Origin: Nonomuraea angiospora
GTDB lineage: Bacteria > Actinomycetota > Actinomycetes > Streptosporangiales > Streptosporangiaceae
DNA length: 64,000 bases
NCBI RefSeq assembly: GCF_014873145.1
Contig: NZ_JADBEK010000001.1
Location: forward strand, 9,114,001-9,178,000
Direction: 5' to 3'
Position 1 is the stretch's first letter; every line of letters starts with the position of its first letter. The position numbers were made by a program, and so were the translations under genes. The notes beneath the pieces were generated by a model. That model was given only the letters and a program-made list of their open reading frames with translations. It ran no database searches and was not told the DNA's origin. Positions 25,389 through 33,803 of this stretch are shown here, piece by piece.

Positions 25389-26141
25389 CTATCTGGGCAA
25401 GTCGGAGATCGGCGGGGTTGCGGCGAGCTGGAGGAGCAGCTCGGCGATCCTCAGGTCGAGGGGGTGGGTGACCTTGATGTTGTGCTCGCTGCCCGGCACG
25501 AGGTGGATCGGCACGTCGGGCAGGTAGCGCAGCACCACGCCGCAGTCGTCGGTGGCCGGGCGGCCGGCGAACCCGGGGTCGGCCAGCGCCCGCTCGTACG
25601 CCTCGCGGATCACCGAGAGCCGGAAGCACTGCGGCGTCTGGCTGCGCCGCAGCACCGACCTGTCCAGCACGTCGCCGATCACCTCGCCGCCGGGGCCCGG
25701 CGCGGCCACGAGGACCGTGTCGGAGCTCGGGATCGCCACGTTGACGGCCGAACGGGTCTCCAGCGCCTTGACGCACTCGGTGATGATCCGGGGCTCCAGG
25801 AGCGGGCGTACGGCGTCGTGCAGCAGCACGTTGCACTCCTCGGCGCCCAGCGCCCCCAGGGCCAGCCACGTGCTCTCGGTGCGGCTCGCGCCCCCCTCCA
25901 CGACCTTGCTCACCTTGTCGTAGCCGCCCTTGTCCACGATCTCGCGGACCCGGTCGGTGTAGCCGGGCGTCATCAGCACCACGATCTCGTCGATCTCCGG
26001 CGCGTTCTGGAACACCGCCAGCGAGTGCTCGATGATCGGCTTTCCGGCGACCTCGATGAGCTGTTTGGGGGTGTCCATCCCGATCCGTTGCCCCACGCCG
26101 CCCGCGAGAAGCACCCCGACCGACCGCAACCGTGAATCCAT
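25389..26141 (-). CDS. TarI/IspD-family cytidylyltransferase, probably for a teichoic-acid alcohol phosphate
   Basis: 250 residues with the IspD/TarI fold. The CTP loop is VGVLLAGGVGQRIGMDTPKQLIEVAGKPI (region 7-35), followed by LLHDAVRPLL, the signature RRSQTPQCFR and ATDDCGVVL. IspD makes CDP-methylerythritol; TarI makes CDP-ribitol. No ispF or other MEP gene is close, whereas a TagF-like polymerase follows 41 bp downstream in the same operon, so a CDP-ribitol-type product is favoured. The ATG at 26141 (MDSRLRSVG) begins the conserved domain; the frame is open to 26213 without family sequence. Biochemical proof of the substrate is not possible from sequence. Confidence 0.85.
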   Translation of the reverse strand: MDSRLRSVGVLLAGGVGQRIGMDTPKQLIEVAGKPIIEHSLAVFQNAPEIDEIVVLMTPGYTDRVREIVDKGGYDKVSKVVEGGASRTESTWLALGALGAEECNVLLHDAVRPLLEPRIITECVKALETRSAVNVAIPSSDTVLVAAPGPGGEVIGDVLDRSVLRRSQTPQCFRLSVIREAYERALADPGFAGRPATDDCGVVLRYLPDVPIHLVPGSEHNIKVTHPLDLRIAELLLQLAATPPISDLPR

Positions 26142-26252
26142 ATCGGCAGCGTAACGGTCCTGTTCCGTGATTCCGCCTTGACCTGTCGCTACGCTGTGCC
26201 TACGCACCCCCAAGCCACGCGGCTCCCGCGCGACCGGGAGGAGACCTGCGCT

Positions 26253-27668
26253 TTGCCCGACTCATTGACCCGCGAGACCACGGCCACCTCGGTCGTCGTG
26301 CTCGCCACGACCCCGGCATGCAAGCTCTCCAGCTCCGACGGCACCTTGCTCGACCGCGTCACCGACCAGCTCGCCACGCTGCCCGTGCGCGAGATCCAGG
26401 TGGTGACGCCGGGTGGCGGCCTCGGAGCCGACCTCAGAGGCGTCGCCCGGATCGCCAGGATCTCCACGGGCGCGGTGGCCGTGCTCCCCGCGGACCTGGT
26501 GGCCCACACCGAGGCGCTGGCGCTGCTGCTCGACCATCCCGCGCGCGGCAGCGGGGCCCTGGTCTCCTACGAGGCCGCCGCGACGCCCATGCGACCGCCC
26601 GTCCGCGTCGAAGGCGGCAAGATCGTCGCCGCGGGCAGCTCGTTCCACGTGGTCCCCGAGGCCAACGCCACGTTCAGGGGCGTGCTGAAGGCGGGCGAGG
26701 CCGACCTGGGCGCGCTGGCGGACATCGCCGAAGAGCTGGCCGAGCTGGCCGACACCGGCAAGCTGGGCCCGGTCACCCCCGTGGAGGCCGTCGACCTGCT
26801 GCTGGTCGGGCTGGTCAGATCGGGCGTGCCGGTGCGGGCGGCCGGGATCGGGCCGCTGCACGCCGACCGGGTGACCGGCCAGATCGCCGCCGACACCGCC
26901 GTCGCCCGGCTGGCCGAGGTCGACGAGGCCAAGGTCAGGCTCGACCTGTCCATCAAGGCGGACGACGGCTTCTTCGCCACCTTCTTCGTCTCCACCTGGA
27001 CGCGCCACCTGCTCAAGCCGGCGGTCCGGCTCAAGCTGGCCCCCAACACCGTCACCGGCGCCTCGATCGGGCTGGCCGCGCTGGCGGCCCTCTGGTTCTC
27101 GGAGGGCAGCCAGGGCGGGCGGCTGGCGGGGGCGCTGCTGTTCTACCTGTCGTTCGTGCTCGACTGCCTCGACGGGCAGCTGGCCCGCTACACGCGCACG
27201 TTCTCGCCGCTGGGGGCGTGGGCCGACGGCATGGCCGACCGGCTGAAGGAGTACGCCGTCTACGTCGGCCTGGCCCTGGGCTTCGCCGGCGCAGGCATCT
27301 GGCAGCTCGCCGTGGCCGCCATGATCCTCCAGGTCGTACGGCACGCCATCGACCAGAGCTACGCCGGGGCCCGCACCGACGCCGCCCGCGTCGGCGCGCA
27401 GTGGGGGCGTCCCGCGCGCTCCCTCCTGGAGTCGGCCGACGGCAGCCGGACCCGTGGCGTGCTCGGGCTCGCCCAGCGCCTGGAGGGCGACGCGATCGCC
27501 CGCTGGATCAAGAAGAGCGTCGTGCTGCCCATCGGCGAGCGCACCGCGCTGATCGCCGTCACCGCCGCGGTCTGGAACGCCAGGGTGACGTTCCTGTCCC
27601 TGCTCTGCTGGGGCGGCGTGGCGGCCCTCTATCAGCTCGCCGGACGGATCGCGAGGTCGGCACGGTGA
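26253..27668 (+). CDS. two-domain CDP-alcohol phosphotransferase with degenerate nucleotidyltransferase-like N-terminus
   Basis: 471 residues. The N-terminal 210 residues look like a worn NTP-transferase (TSVVVLATTPACK, AVLPADLVAHTEALALLLDHP) lacking the GxGxRLRP loop. The C-terminal half is a membrane CDP-alcohol phosphotransferase with the full motif LDCLDGQLARYTRTFSPLGAWADGMADR, that is D-x2-D-G-x2-A-R-x8-G-x3-D-x3-D. The layout recalls archaeal/thermophile inositol-phosphate cytidylyltransferase/DIPP synthase fusions. Start: TTG at 26253, because GGGAGGAG ends nine bases upstream; no ATG or GTG fits. It opens a tight five-gene run to 30914 and overlaps the next gene as GTGA. Substrates unknown. 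Confidence 0.85.
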   Translation: MPDSLTRETTATSVVVLATTPACKLSSSDGTLLDRVTDQLATLPVREIQVVTPGGGLGADLRGVARIARISTGAVAVLPADLVAHTEALALLLDHPARGSGALVSYEAAATPMRPPVRVEGGKIVAAGSSFHVVPEANATFRGVLKAGEADLGALADIAEELAELADTGKLGPVTPVEAVDLLLVGLVRSGVPVRAAGIGPLHADRVTGQIAADTAVARLAEVDEAKVRLDLSIKADDGFFATFFVSTWTRHLLKPAVRLKLAPNTVTGASIGLAALAALWFSEGSQGGRLAGALLFYLSFVLDCLDGQLARYTRTFSPLGAWADGMADRLKEYAVYVGLALGFAGAGIWQLAVAAMILQVVRHAIDQSYAGARTDAARVGAQWGRPARSLLESADGSRTRGVLGLAQRLEGDAIARWIKKSVVLPIGERTALIAVTAAVWNARVTFLSLLCWGGVAALYQLAGRIARSAR

Positions 27669-28288
27669 TTTCGGTCCACATGACTCCCGTCCCCAGCAGC
27701 ACGGTCGTGGCCTACCGCGACGACGGCCCGCTCTCGCGCGCCATGGGCATGCTCGTGGCCGGGCAGCTCCCGCCCCTGCCGCCGGTGATCGCGGGCACGT
27801 TCGTCACGGGCGTGCTGCTGCTGCTCGGCGTGGCGGGCACGGACGGGCTCGCGATCTTCGCGCCCGCCGTGACGCTGCTGCTGGCCGGGCCGGGCAGCAC
27901 GCACGCGCACGACGGCAGGTTCGACTGGCTCGTCCCGCCGATCCTGCGGCTCATCGAGTACACCTTCGTCGCGGCGTGCGGGTTCGCCCACGAGGTCCAC
28001 CCCGTGGTGATCTTCCTGCTGCTCGGCGCGCTGGCGTTCCACCACTATGATCTTGTTTACCGGCTGCGGCAGCGCGTGTACGCGCCGGCGTGGCTGTCCA
28101 CGGCCGGCCTCGGCTGGGACGGCCGGATGATGGTGGTCTCCCTGGTCGCCCTCACGGGCTGGCTGACCGGCGGTTATCTGCTGCTCGCGCTCTACCTGTG
28201 GGCGTTCTTCGGCTGGGAGAGCCTCACGTGCTGGCTCGCCGCGCCCCGCTCCGGGGTGGAAGCACCCGATATGGGAACGCAAGACTAA
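27665..28288 (+). CDS. DUF5941-type membrane protein
   Basis: 207 residues, GTG start overlapping the previous stop (GTGA). About five hydrophobic segments (near 35-55, 62-78, 95-120, 150-170, 172-190) contain HAHDGRFDWLVPPILRLIEYTFVAACG and FHHYDLVYRLRQRV. I recall this sequence as the DUF5941 domain, often fused to the C-terminus of CDP-alcohol phosphotransferases in Streptomyces; here it is separate. Conserved His/Asp/Arg residues near the membrane (HAHDGRFDW, HHYDLVYR) could bind a phosphorylated lipid. Function unknown, probably an accessory to the enzyme before it. Confidence 0.75.
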   Translation: MISVHMTPVPSSTVVAYRDDGPLSRAMGMLVAGQLPPLPPVIAGTFVTGVLLLLGVAGTDGLAIFAPAVTLLLAGPGSTHAHDGRFDWLVPPILRLIEYTFVAACGFAHEVHPVVIFLLLGALAFHHYDLVYRLRQRVYAPAWLSTAGLGWDGRMMVVSLVALTGWLTGGYLLLALYLWAFFGWESLTCWLAAPRSGVEAPDMGTQD

Positions 28289-28365
28289 CGCCGGATTACC
28301 CGCTCAGGGCCCAAAGACGAATACTCTTTGGGCTCACGAAGACATGCTCGACTGAGGAGTGCACG

Positions 28366-29100
28366 TTGCTGGGAATGGTTCTGGCCGCTGGAGCCGGACG
28401 ACGTCTGCGGCCGTACACCGACACGTTGCCGAAGGCGCTCGTGCCGGTCGACGGCGAAACCACGATCATGGACATCTCCCTGCGCAACCTCGCCGAGGTG
28501 GACCTGCGGGAGGTCGTGGTCGTCGTCGGTTACGCGGCGCAGGCCGTCCACGACCGCAAGGAGGCCCTGGAGCAGCGGCACGGCGTCAAGCTGACCCTGG
28601 TCCACAACGACAAGGCCGAGGAGTGGAACAACGCCTACTCCCTGTGGTGCGCCCGCGACTACTTCTCCCAGGGCGTGCTGCTGGTCAACGGCGACACCGT
28701 GCACCCGGTATCGGTCGAGAAGACGCTGCTGTCCGCTCCCGAGACGAGCGACATCCTGCTGGCCGTCGACGACGTCAAGAAGCTCGCCGACGAGGAGATG
28801 AAGGTCACGCTCTCGCCGGAGGGCTCGCTGCGGCGCATCACCAAGCTGATGGACCCGGCCGAGGCGTACGGCGAGTACATCGGCGCCACCCTCATCCGGC
28901 CCGGCGCGGCCGACCGGCTGGCCGACGCGCTCAAGACGACCTTCGAGCGTGACCCCCAGCTCTACTACGAGGACGGTTACCAGGAGATGGTCGAGCGCGG
29001 CGAGGCCATCCACGCCGCGCCCATCGGCGAGGTCGACTGGGTCGAGGTGGACAACCACGACGACCTGGCGAAGGCTCGCACCATAGCCGTCCGCTACTGA
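28366..29100 (+). CDS. sugar/alcohol-phosphate nucleotidylyltransferase
   Basis: 244-residue NTP-transferase. The activating loop GMVLAAGAGRRLRPYTDTLPKALVPVDG is intact, unlike the degenerate copy in the first gene of the cluster. Other features are HNDKAEEWNNAYSLWCARDYF and VNGDTVHPVS (metal Asp), and the C-terminal GEVDWVEVDNHDDLAKA. The WNNAYSLW segment is typical of the LicC/IPCT-like group that makes CDP-choline or CDP-inositol, so a CDP-alcohol product is plausible. TTG at 28366 has GAGGAG six bases upstream and keeps the conserved LLGMVLAAG; ATG at 28375 is possible. It lies 77 bp after the DUF5941 gene and 10 bp before the dehydrogenase. Confidence 0.85.
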   Translation: MLGMVLAAGAGRRLRPYTDTLPKALVPVDGETTIMDISLRNLAEVDLREVVVVVGYAAQAVHDRKEALEQRHGVKLTLVHNDKAEEWNNAYSLWCARDYFSQGVLLVNGDTVHPVSVEKTLLSAPETSDILLAVDDVKKLADEEMKVTLSPEGSLRRITKLMDPAEAYGEYIGATLIRPGAADRLADALKTTFERDPQLYYEDGYQEMVERGEAIHAAPIGEVDWVEVDNHDDLAKARTIAVRY

Positions 29101-29110
29101 GGGGGCGCGC

Positions 29111-30169
29111 ATGCCGCTTCTAGCGAGGATGCTCCCGGCGCCGCTGACCATGCAGGTGAGGCGGGGCGCGGTGGCCGAGCTCGGCGCCCTGCTGGCCGAC
29201 AGCCGGGTGGCCACCTCCGGCAGGGTCGCGGTGGCCGTCGGCCGCGGGCAGGGTGACCACATCGAGAGCTTGATCACACCTCAGCTCGACGAGGCCGAGG
29301 TGTTCAGGGTGGCCGACGGCTCGGTCGACGCGGCCGTCTCGCTCGGCGCCGACCTGCGCAAAGGCGCGTACGAGGTGGTGGTGGGCGTCGGCGGCGGCAA
29401 GACCATCGACGCCACCAAGTACGCCGCCTCGCTCGCCGGCATCCCGATGGTGGCGGTGGCCACCAACCTGTCCCACGACGGCATCTGCTCGCCCACGGCC
29501 TCCCTGGTCTACGAGGGCGGCAAGGGCACGTTCGGGGTGCCGATGCCGCTGGCCATCCTGGTCGACCTCGACTTCGTGCACAACGCGCCCGAGTCGCTGG
29601 TCAGGGCGGGCGTGGGCGACGTGGTGAGCAACCTGTCGGCCATCGAGGACTGGCAGCTCGGCAACGTCGAGCGCGGCGAGCCCATCGACGGGCTGGCCTG
29701 CTCGATGGCCCGCACGGCCGCCGAGGCGCTCATCGGCCGCGGCGACTCCGTCGAGTCCGACGCGTTCCTGACCGTGCTGGCCGAGTCCCTCATCCTGTCC
29801 GGCATGTCCATGGTGATCGCGGGGTCGTCCCGGCCCGCGAGCGGTGGAGATCATGAGATCCTTCATGCCGTGGATCAGCTCTTCCCCGGCACCTCCAACC
29901 ACGGCGAGCTCGCCGGGATCGGTGCCGCCTTCTGCTTCTTCCTGAGGGAGGACGAGGCCCGGGTCACGCAGGTGGTCGACTGCCTGCGCCGGCACAAGCT
30001 GCCCGTCGTGCCCGCCGACATCGGGCTGACCGGCCAGCAGTTCGCCGAGGCCGTCGCGCTGGCGCCGGCCACCCGCCCCGGCCGCTACACGATCCTGGAG
30101 CACCTGCGCATGCAGGACTCCGAGATCCACGATCGGGTGGGGGACTATGTCCGGGCCTTCGGTAGCTGA
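29111..30169 (+). CDS. sn-glycerol-1-phosphate dehydrogenase family protein (EgsA/AraM-like)
   Basis: 352 residues of the iron/zinc alcohol dehydrogenase superfamily. The NAD loop is VVGVGGGKTIDATKY, with NLSHDGICSPTAS next, and the metal ligands of the glycerol-1-phosphate dehydrogenases are visible as D170 (AGVGDVVSNLSA), H248 (SGGDHEILH) and H264 (SNHGELAG). These enzymes reduce dihydroxyacetone phosphate to sn-glycerol 1-phosphate, the archaeal lipid stereoisomer; B. subtilis AraM makes it for heptaprenylglycerol. Here the product could be activated by the neighbouring cytidylyltransferase and used by a CDP-alcohol phosphotransferase. The next gene overlaps it by 23 bp. Another polyol phosphate could be the true substrate. 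Confidence 0.88.
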   Translation: MPLLARMLPAPLTMQVRRGAVAELGALLADSRVATSGRVAVAVGRGQGDHIESLITPQLDEAEVFRVADGSVDAAVSLGADLRKGAYEVVVGVGGGKTIDATKYAASLAGIPMVAVATNLSHDGICSPTASLVYEGGKGTFGVPMPLAILVDLDFVHNAPESLVRAGVGDVVSNLSAIEDWQLGNVERGEPIDGLACSMARTAAEALIGRGDSVESDAFLTVLAESLILSGMSMVIAGSSRPASGGDHEILHAVDQLFPGTSNHGELAGIGAAFCFFLREDEARVTQVVDCLRRHKLPVVPADIGLTGQQFAEAVALAPATRPGRYTILEHLRMQDSEIHDRVGDYVRAFGS

Positions 30170-30914
30170 GATCCGGCGGGTCGCCCAGCCCGCCGGCCAC
30201 CTCGAGCGCAGAAACGGCGAGCACTGGGCCGGCGTGCTCTACATGCGCCGGCTGTCCATCTACGTCACCTGGATGTTCACCAAGACGTCCGTCACGCCCA
30301 ACCAGCTCACCTGGGTGATGACGGTGGCCGGGGTGCTGGCCGGGGTCGTGCTCGCCCTGCCGGGCCTGCTGGCCGCCGTGGCCGCGGCCCTGCTGGTGCA
30401 GGTCTACCTGCTGCTCGACTGCTCCGACGGCGAGCTGGCCCGCTGGACGGGGAAGACCTCGCCGGTCGGGGTCTACCTCGACCGGGTCGGGGCCTACTTC
30501 TGCGAGGCCGCGGTGCTGGCCGGGCTGGGCTGGCGCGCGTCGGCCGTCCTGCCCGACTGGTACACCGTGCTGGGCTTCGCCGCCGCGCTCGGCGCGATCC
30601 TCATCAAGGCCGAGACGGACCTCGTGGAGGTGGCGCGGGCCAAGGGCGGCCTGGCGGCCGCCACGGAGGCGGCCGCCGTGCAGTTCCGCTCCGGGCTCCT
30701 GGGCCTGGGCCGTCGGGTGCTGTCGGCGACGAAGTTCCACCGGATCGTCCAGCCGATCGAGCTGTCGTTGCTGGCGCTTGCGGCCGCCGTCGTCGACGTG
30801 ATCCTCGGTGACCTCACGGCCTCGCGGGTCCTGATCGTGGCCTGCTTCGTAGCGGCATGCCTACAGGTTGTCCTGCATTTGGTAAGCATCATCGCCTCGA
30901 AGCGACTGGCGTGA
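30147..30914 (+). CDS. CDP-alcohol phosphotransferase family protein lacking the fourth motif Asp
   Basis: 255-residue membrane protein with about six hydrophobic segments. The CDP-alcohol motif is D91-x2-D94-G95-x2-A98-R99-x8-G108-x3-D112, but the fourth acidic residue expected at 116 is Ala (YLDRVGAYF). The fourth Asp acts as the catalytic base in characterised enzymes, so this protein may use another residue or have a different role. It overlaps the dehydrogenase gene by 23 bp, so the two are translationally coupled. With the enzyme at 26253, the cluster has two such phosphotransferases. The 155-bp gap after it is rich in inverted repeats. Confidence 0.86.
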   Translation: MSGPSVAEIRRVAQPAGHLERRNGEHWAGVLYMRRLSIYVTWMFTKTSVTPNQLTWVMTVAGVLAGVVLALPGLLAAVAAALLVQVYLLLDCSDGELARWTGKTSPVGVYLDRVGAYFCEAAVLAGLGWRASAVLPDWYTVLGFAAALGAILIKAETDLVEVARAKGGLAAATEAAAVQFRSGLLGLGRRVLSATKFHRIVQPIELSLLALAAAVVDVILGDLTASRVLIVACFVAACLQVVLHLVSIIASKRLA

Positions 30915-30921
30915 TCTGATG

Positions 30922-30998
30922 TCGGAACCGGAGGAGCTCCCCGTCCGTCGTATAGATCGGACGTCCGCCGTTCGGTGGGGGTTCATCCTCGGTTCCGA
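30922..30998 (+). promoter_or_regulatory. nested inverted repeats between the CDP-alcohol cluster and a GT2 gene
   Basis: TCGGAACCGGAGGA (30922-30935) pairs with TCCTCGGTTCCGA (30986-30998) apart from one unpaired G. Inside it CGTCCG (30942-30947) pairs with CGGACG (30958-30963). It could be a terminator for the cluster or a control element for the GT2 gene 71 bp downstream. No T-run follows. Confidence 0.45.
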
Positions 30999-31069
30999 TA
31001 CGCTTAGCCCCAGCCTTTCCAAAACATGCAGACCAGCAGACTCGGTGATCATGAAAGAATGCTCCGCCC

Positions 31070-31984
31070 GTGTTCTCAACGCGTCAGGACAGTGATTCGT
31101 TGAAGATCTCGTGCGTCATCCTCACCATGGGTAACCGGGTCGCGGAGCTGAATCGGGCGGTCGAGTCCGCGCTCAACCAGGTCGACGGCGACGTCGAGGT
31201 GGTGATCGTCGGCAACGGCGCAGATGTGCCCGAATTGTCGGCGACGCCACCCGAAGGGTCGTCCGCGGTCGTGAAAGCGATCCGGCTCGACCAGAACACG
31301 GGCATCCCCGCAGGCCGTAACCGCGGCGTGGAGGAGTGCTCGGGAGACGTCGTGCTGTTCCTCGACGACGACGGCTGGTATGCCAACCAGAAGGTCGTCG
31401 CGCACGTACGCGACCGCTTCGCCACCGAGCCGGACCTCGCGGTGATCTCCTTCCGCGTGATGGACCCCGACGGCGGCATCGGCCAGCGGCGCCACGTGCC
31501 CCGGCTGCGCGCCGGCGACCCGCAGCGCTCCTCGCCCGTCACGACGTTCCTCGGCGGCGCCTCGGCCATCAGGCGCTCGGCCTTCCTCCAGGTGGGCGGG
31601 CTGCCCGAGCGGTTCTTCTACGCCCACGAGGAGACCGACCTGGCCTGGCGGCTCCTGGGCGAGGGCTACCGGATCGAGTACGACGCCGAGACGGTGATGT
31701 ACCACCCGCAGGTCCCGCCGACCCGGCACGTCGAGTTCTACCGGCTCAACGCGCGCAACCGGGTCTGGCTGGCGCGGCGCAACCTGCCGTGGCCGCTGGC
31801 GTTCCTCTACCTCACCAACTGGGTCGTGCTCACCCTCGTGCGCGAGCGCGGGGCCGGGCCGGCGCTCAAGGCGTGGTTCCGCGGGTTCTTCGAGGGCCTG
31901 CGCACCCCGGCGGGCGAGCGGCGGCCCATGGCGTGGCGTACGGCGTGGCGCATGGTCAAGCTGGGCCGGCCGCCGATCGTCTGA
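31070..31984 (+). CDS. GT2 family glycosyltransferase (rhamnosyltransferase-like)
   Basis: 304 residues. GT-A fold with ISCVILTMGNRVAELNRAVESAL, NTGIPAGRNRGVEECSGDVVLFLDDDGWY (the DDD metal motif), FLGGASAIRRSAFLQVGGL and HEETDLAWRLLGEGYRI. It resembles WbbL-type and other single-sugar transferases acting on polyprenyl-linked acceptors. A hydrophobic segment near 240-258 may hold it to the membrane. The GTG at 31070 has no good ribosome site; TTG at 31100 (LKISCVIL) is an alternative close to the domain start. Donor sugar unknown. Confidence 0.87.
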   Translation: MFSTRQDSDSLKISCVILTMGNRVAELNRAVESALNQVDGDVEVVIVGNGADVPELSATPPEGSSAVVKAIRLDQNTGIPAGRNRGVEECSGDVVLFLDDDGWYANQKVVAHVRDRFATEPDLAVISFRVMDPDGGIGQRRHVPRLRAGDPQRSSPVTTFLGGASAIRRSAFLQVGGLPERFFYAHEETDLAWRLLGEGYRIEYDAETVMYHPQVPPTRHVEFYRLNARNRVWLARRNLPWPLAFLYLTNWVVLTLVRERGAGPALKAWFRGFFEGLRTPAGERRPMAWRTAWRMVKLGRPPIV

Positions 31985-32005
31985 GCGCGGTGGGCCGCCG
32001 GGGCG

Positions 32006-32719
32006 TCAGACCTCGACGGCCTCGCCGAAGGACATCGCGGCCCGCGAGATCGTGCTGGTGAACATCGCCCGCCTGGGCAGCCCCAGCTCGCTCAGCTCCT
32101 TGGCGATGGGATGGTTGCCCAGGCGGATCAGCGCCCCGCCGGCGCGGATCCGCGCGCCGCGGGCACGGACGGACCAGGGCACGCGCCGCGTGATCCCGTC
32201 CCGGTGCGTGTACGCGTCGAGCGGCGCCATCACCGTCGCGCCCGGCGCGGGCACGCCCGGCTTGATCAGGAGGTCCAGCACGAGCCGGCCGTCCCTGCGC
32301 AGGACACACCGTTTGTACGGCGTGCCGAGCCGCAGCTCGATGTCCGCCAGCTCCTTCGGGAACCCCCACAGCGTGCGCCCGGCCTCCAGCGTGAACGGCT
32401 GGTCCACGGGCAGCCAGTGGACGAACACCCCGGCCCGGCGCAGGTCCCACAGCCCGCCGGCCCCGGACACGCCCGGGGGACGCACCAGGAACGCCATGCC
32501 GAACTCGTGGTACGGGTCCAGATCGCCGTCGCGGTAGTCCACGAACAGCAGCACGCAGACGGCCTTGCCGGGCAGGATCTCGGCCACGTCGAGTCCGGAG
32601 TACGCGATCACCGCCCTGGCGGCGTCGGCGCGCACCGCGTAGAAGGCGCTGCACACCTCCGCGTCCCGCACCCGCACCGGCATGGCCACCGTCCGGCCCT
32701 GGATCAGATGCGTTGCCAT
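32006..32719 (-). CDS. acetoacetate decarboxylase (ADC) superfamily protein
   Basis: 237-residue ADC-like beta-fold. The Schiff-base lysine region is RTLWGFPKELADIELRLG, with K in WGFPKEL at the place of the catalytic lysine. PYHEFGMAFLVRPPG and VDYRDGDLDPYHE are also family-like. Characterised members decarboxylate acetoacetate or act as aldolase-dehydratases; the lysine is there, but the acidic neighbours cannot be judged by eye, so substrate is open. It stands between the GT2 and GT4 genes on the minus strand and does not look like part of glycan synthesis. ATG at 32719. Confidence 0.8.
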   Translation of the reverse strand: MATHLIQGRTVAMPVRVRDAEVCSAFYAVRADAARAVIAYSGLDVAEILPGKAVCVLLFVDYRDGDLDPYHEFGMAFLVRPPGVSGAGGLWDLRRAGVFVHWLPVDQPFTLEAGRTLWGFPKELADIELRLGTPYKRCVLRRDGRLVLDLLIKPGVPAPGATVMAPLDAYTHRDGITRRVPWSVRARGARIRAGGALIRLGNHPIAKELSELGLPRRAMFTSTISRAAMSFGEAVEV

Positions 32720-32840
32720 GCTCCCAGTACATCAACCCCTTGGCCGCCTCGCCATTCCCACCCCGGATGTCCTTCCGCGGTGGCCCCACCCGCCGCCTCC
32801 CCCCGGCGTGTCGCCGCCCGAGCTCCCGGAGGGGCGGGGG

Positions 32841-33803
32841 TCAGACGGCCAGGGCGTGGGCGGGCAGGCCGGCCCAGGACTCGGCGCGGTTGACGAAGGC
32901 CGCCGCGTGGTCCGGCCAGTGGTGCTGCAGCCGCGCCTCCGCGTGCCCCAGGGCGCCCAGCCGGGCCCGCCGTACCGGGTCCTCCTTCAGGTCCAGTACG
33001 GCGTTCAGCACGGCGTCCACGTCCAGCGGCACCACGAGCCCGCACCCGGTCCGCTCGACCAGCGCCGAGCCCTGGGGGGTCGTGATGACGGGCAGCCCGC
33101 GCCCCATGTAGTCCATGATCTTCGTCGGGGCCGTCCGCACCGTGTCGTCCGCCAGCGAAAGACCGGCCAGCGCGCCCTCGGCCATGCGCAGCGCGTGCCG
33201 GTTGGGCACGTACCCGAACCAGTCGAGCAGCCCGACCCGCTGCGCGTCGCGCAGCAGCGGGCGGACGTCCCGGGCCGCCGCGCCGATGAGGTCGAGCCTG
33301 ACGCCGTACGGGACCAGCCGTTCGGCCAGCCCGATCAGCTCCGACACGCCGCGCTCGGCCGACAGGCGGCCGATGTGCACGACCCTGGTGTCGCCGGGAG
33401 GAGGCGGGCTGGGCGACACCAGGGTCGCCTCGGGGACCACCGCGGGCGTGATCAGGCGGTGGCGCCTCTCCGCGCGGGCCAGCCGCCTGGGGGAGACTTC
33501 TTCGCGTATGTCCCAGACGACCGGAGGACGCCTGTAGGGCAGCGCGTTCAGCAGCCGGTGCTCGTGCACGATCAACAGGTCCGCGCCCTTCACGCCCCGT
33601 CTCAGCGCCGCGCGCGCCCTGCCGTACGAGGCGTGCCGCGCCACGTCGATCGCGGTGAGCCCCATGGCGGGGGTCACGTTGAAGTACGTGAACGGTGCGA
33701 CGTAGGTGACCTCGTGGCCCGCGTCGAGCAGCGCCCTGATCTGCCGGTGCATGATCCGGGCGTCCTCGGGATGATGGACGGTCGTGGCGACACATGCGCG
33801 CAT
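32841..33803 (-). CDS. GT4-like glycosyltransferase
   Basis: 320 residues, GT-B fold. The N-terminal half has CVATTVHHPEDARIMHRQIRALLDAGHEVTYVAP and LLIVHEHRLLNALPYRR. The C-terminal half has VVHIGRLSAERGVSELIGLAERL, FGYVPNRHALRMAEGALAGLSL and APTKIMDYMGRGLPVITTPQGSALVERTGCGLVVP, where the donor-binding Glu/Lys of GT4 enzymes lies. The ATG at 33803 opens the conserved domain and falls inside a perfect 22-bp palindrome. The same frame continues to 34106, but only antisense to the acyltransferase. Donor and acceptor unknown. Confidence 0.85.
   Translation of the reverse strand: MRACVATTVHHPEDARIMHRQIRALLDAGHEVTYVAPFTYFNVTPAMGLTAIDVARHASYGRARAALRRGVKGADLLIVHEHRLLNALPYRRPPVVWDIREEVSPRRLARAERRHRLITPAVVPEATLVSPSPPPPGDTRVVHIGRLSAERGVSELIGLAERLVPYGVRLDLIGAAARDVRPLLRDAQRVGLLDWFGYVPNRHALRMAEGALAGLSLADDTVRTAPTKIMDYMGRGLPVITTPQGSALVERTGCGLVVPLDVDAVLNAVLDLKEDPVRRARLGALGHAEARLQHHWPDHAAAFVNRAESWAGLPAHALAV

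Noticed and set aside
25389..26141. ispD of the MEP isoprenoid pathway
   Set aside because: Not excluded by fold, but the gene is in an operon with a TagF-like polymerase and no ispF is near, so the TarI-type role is favoured.
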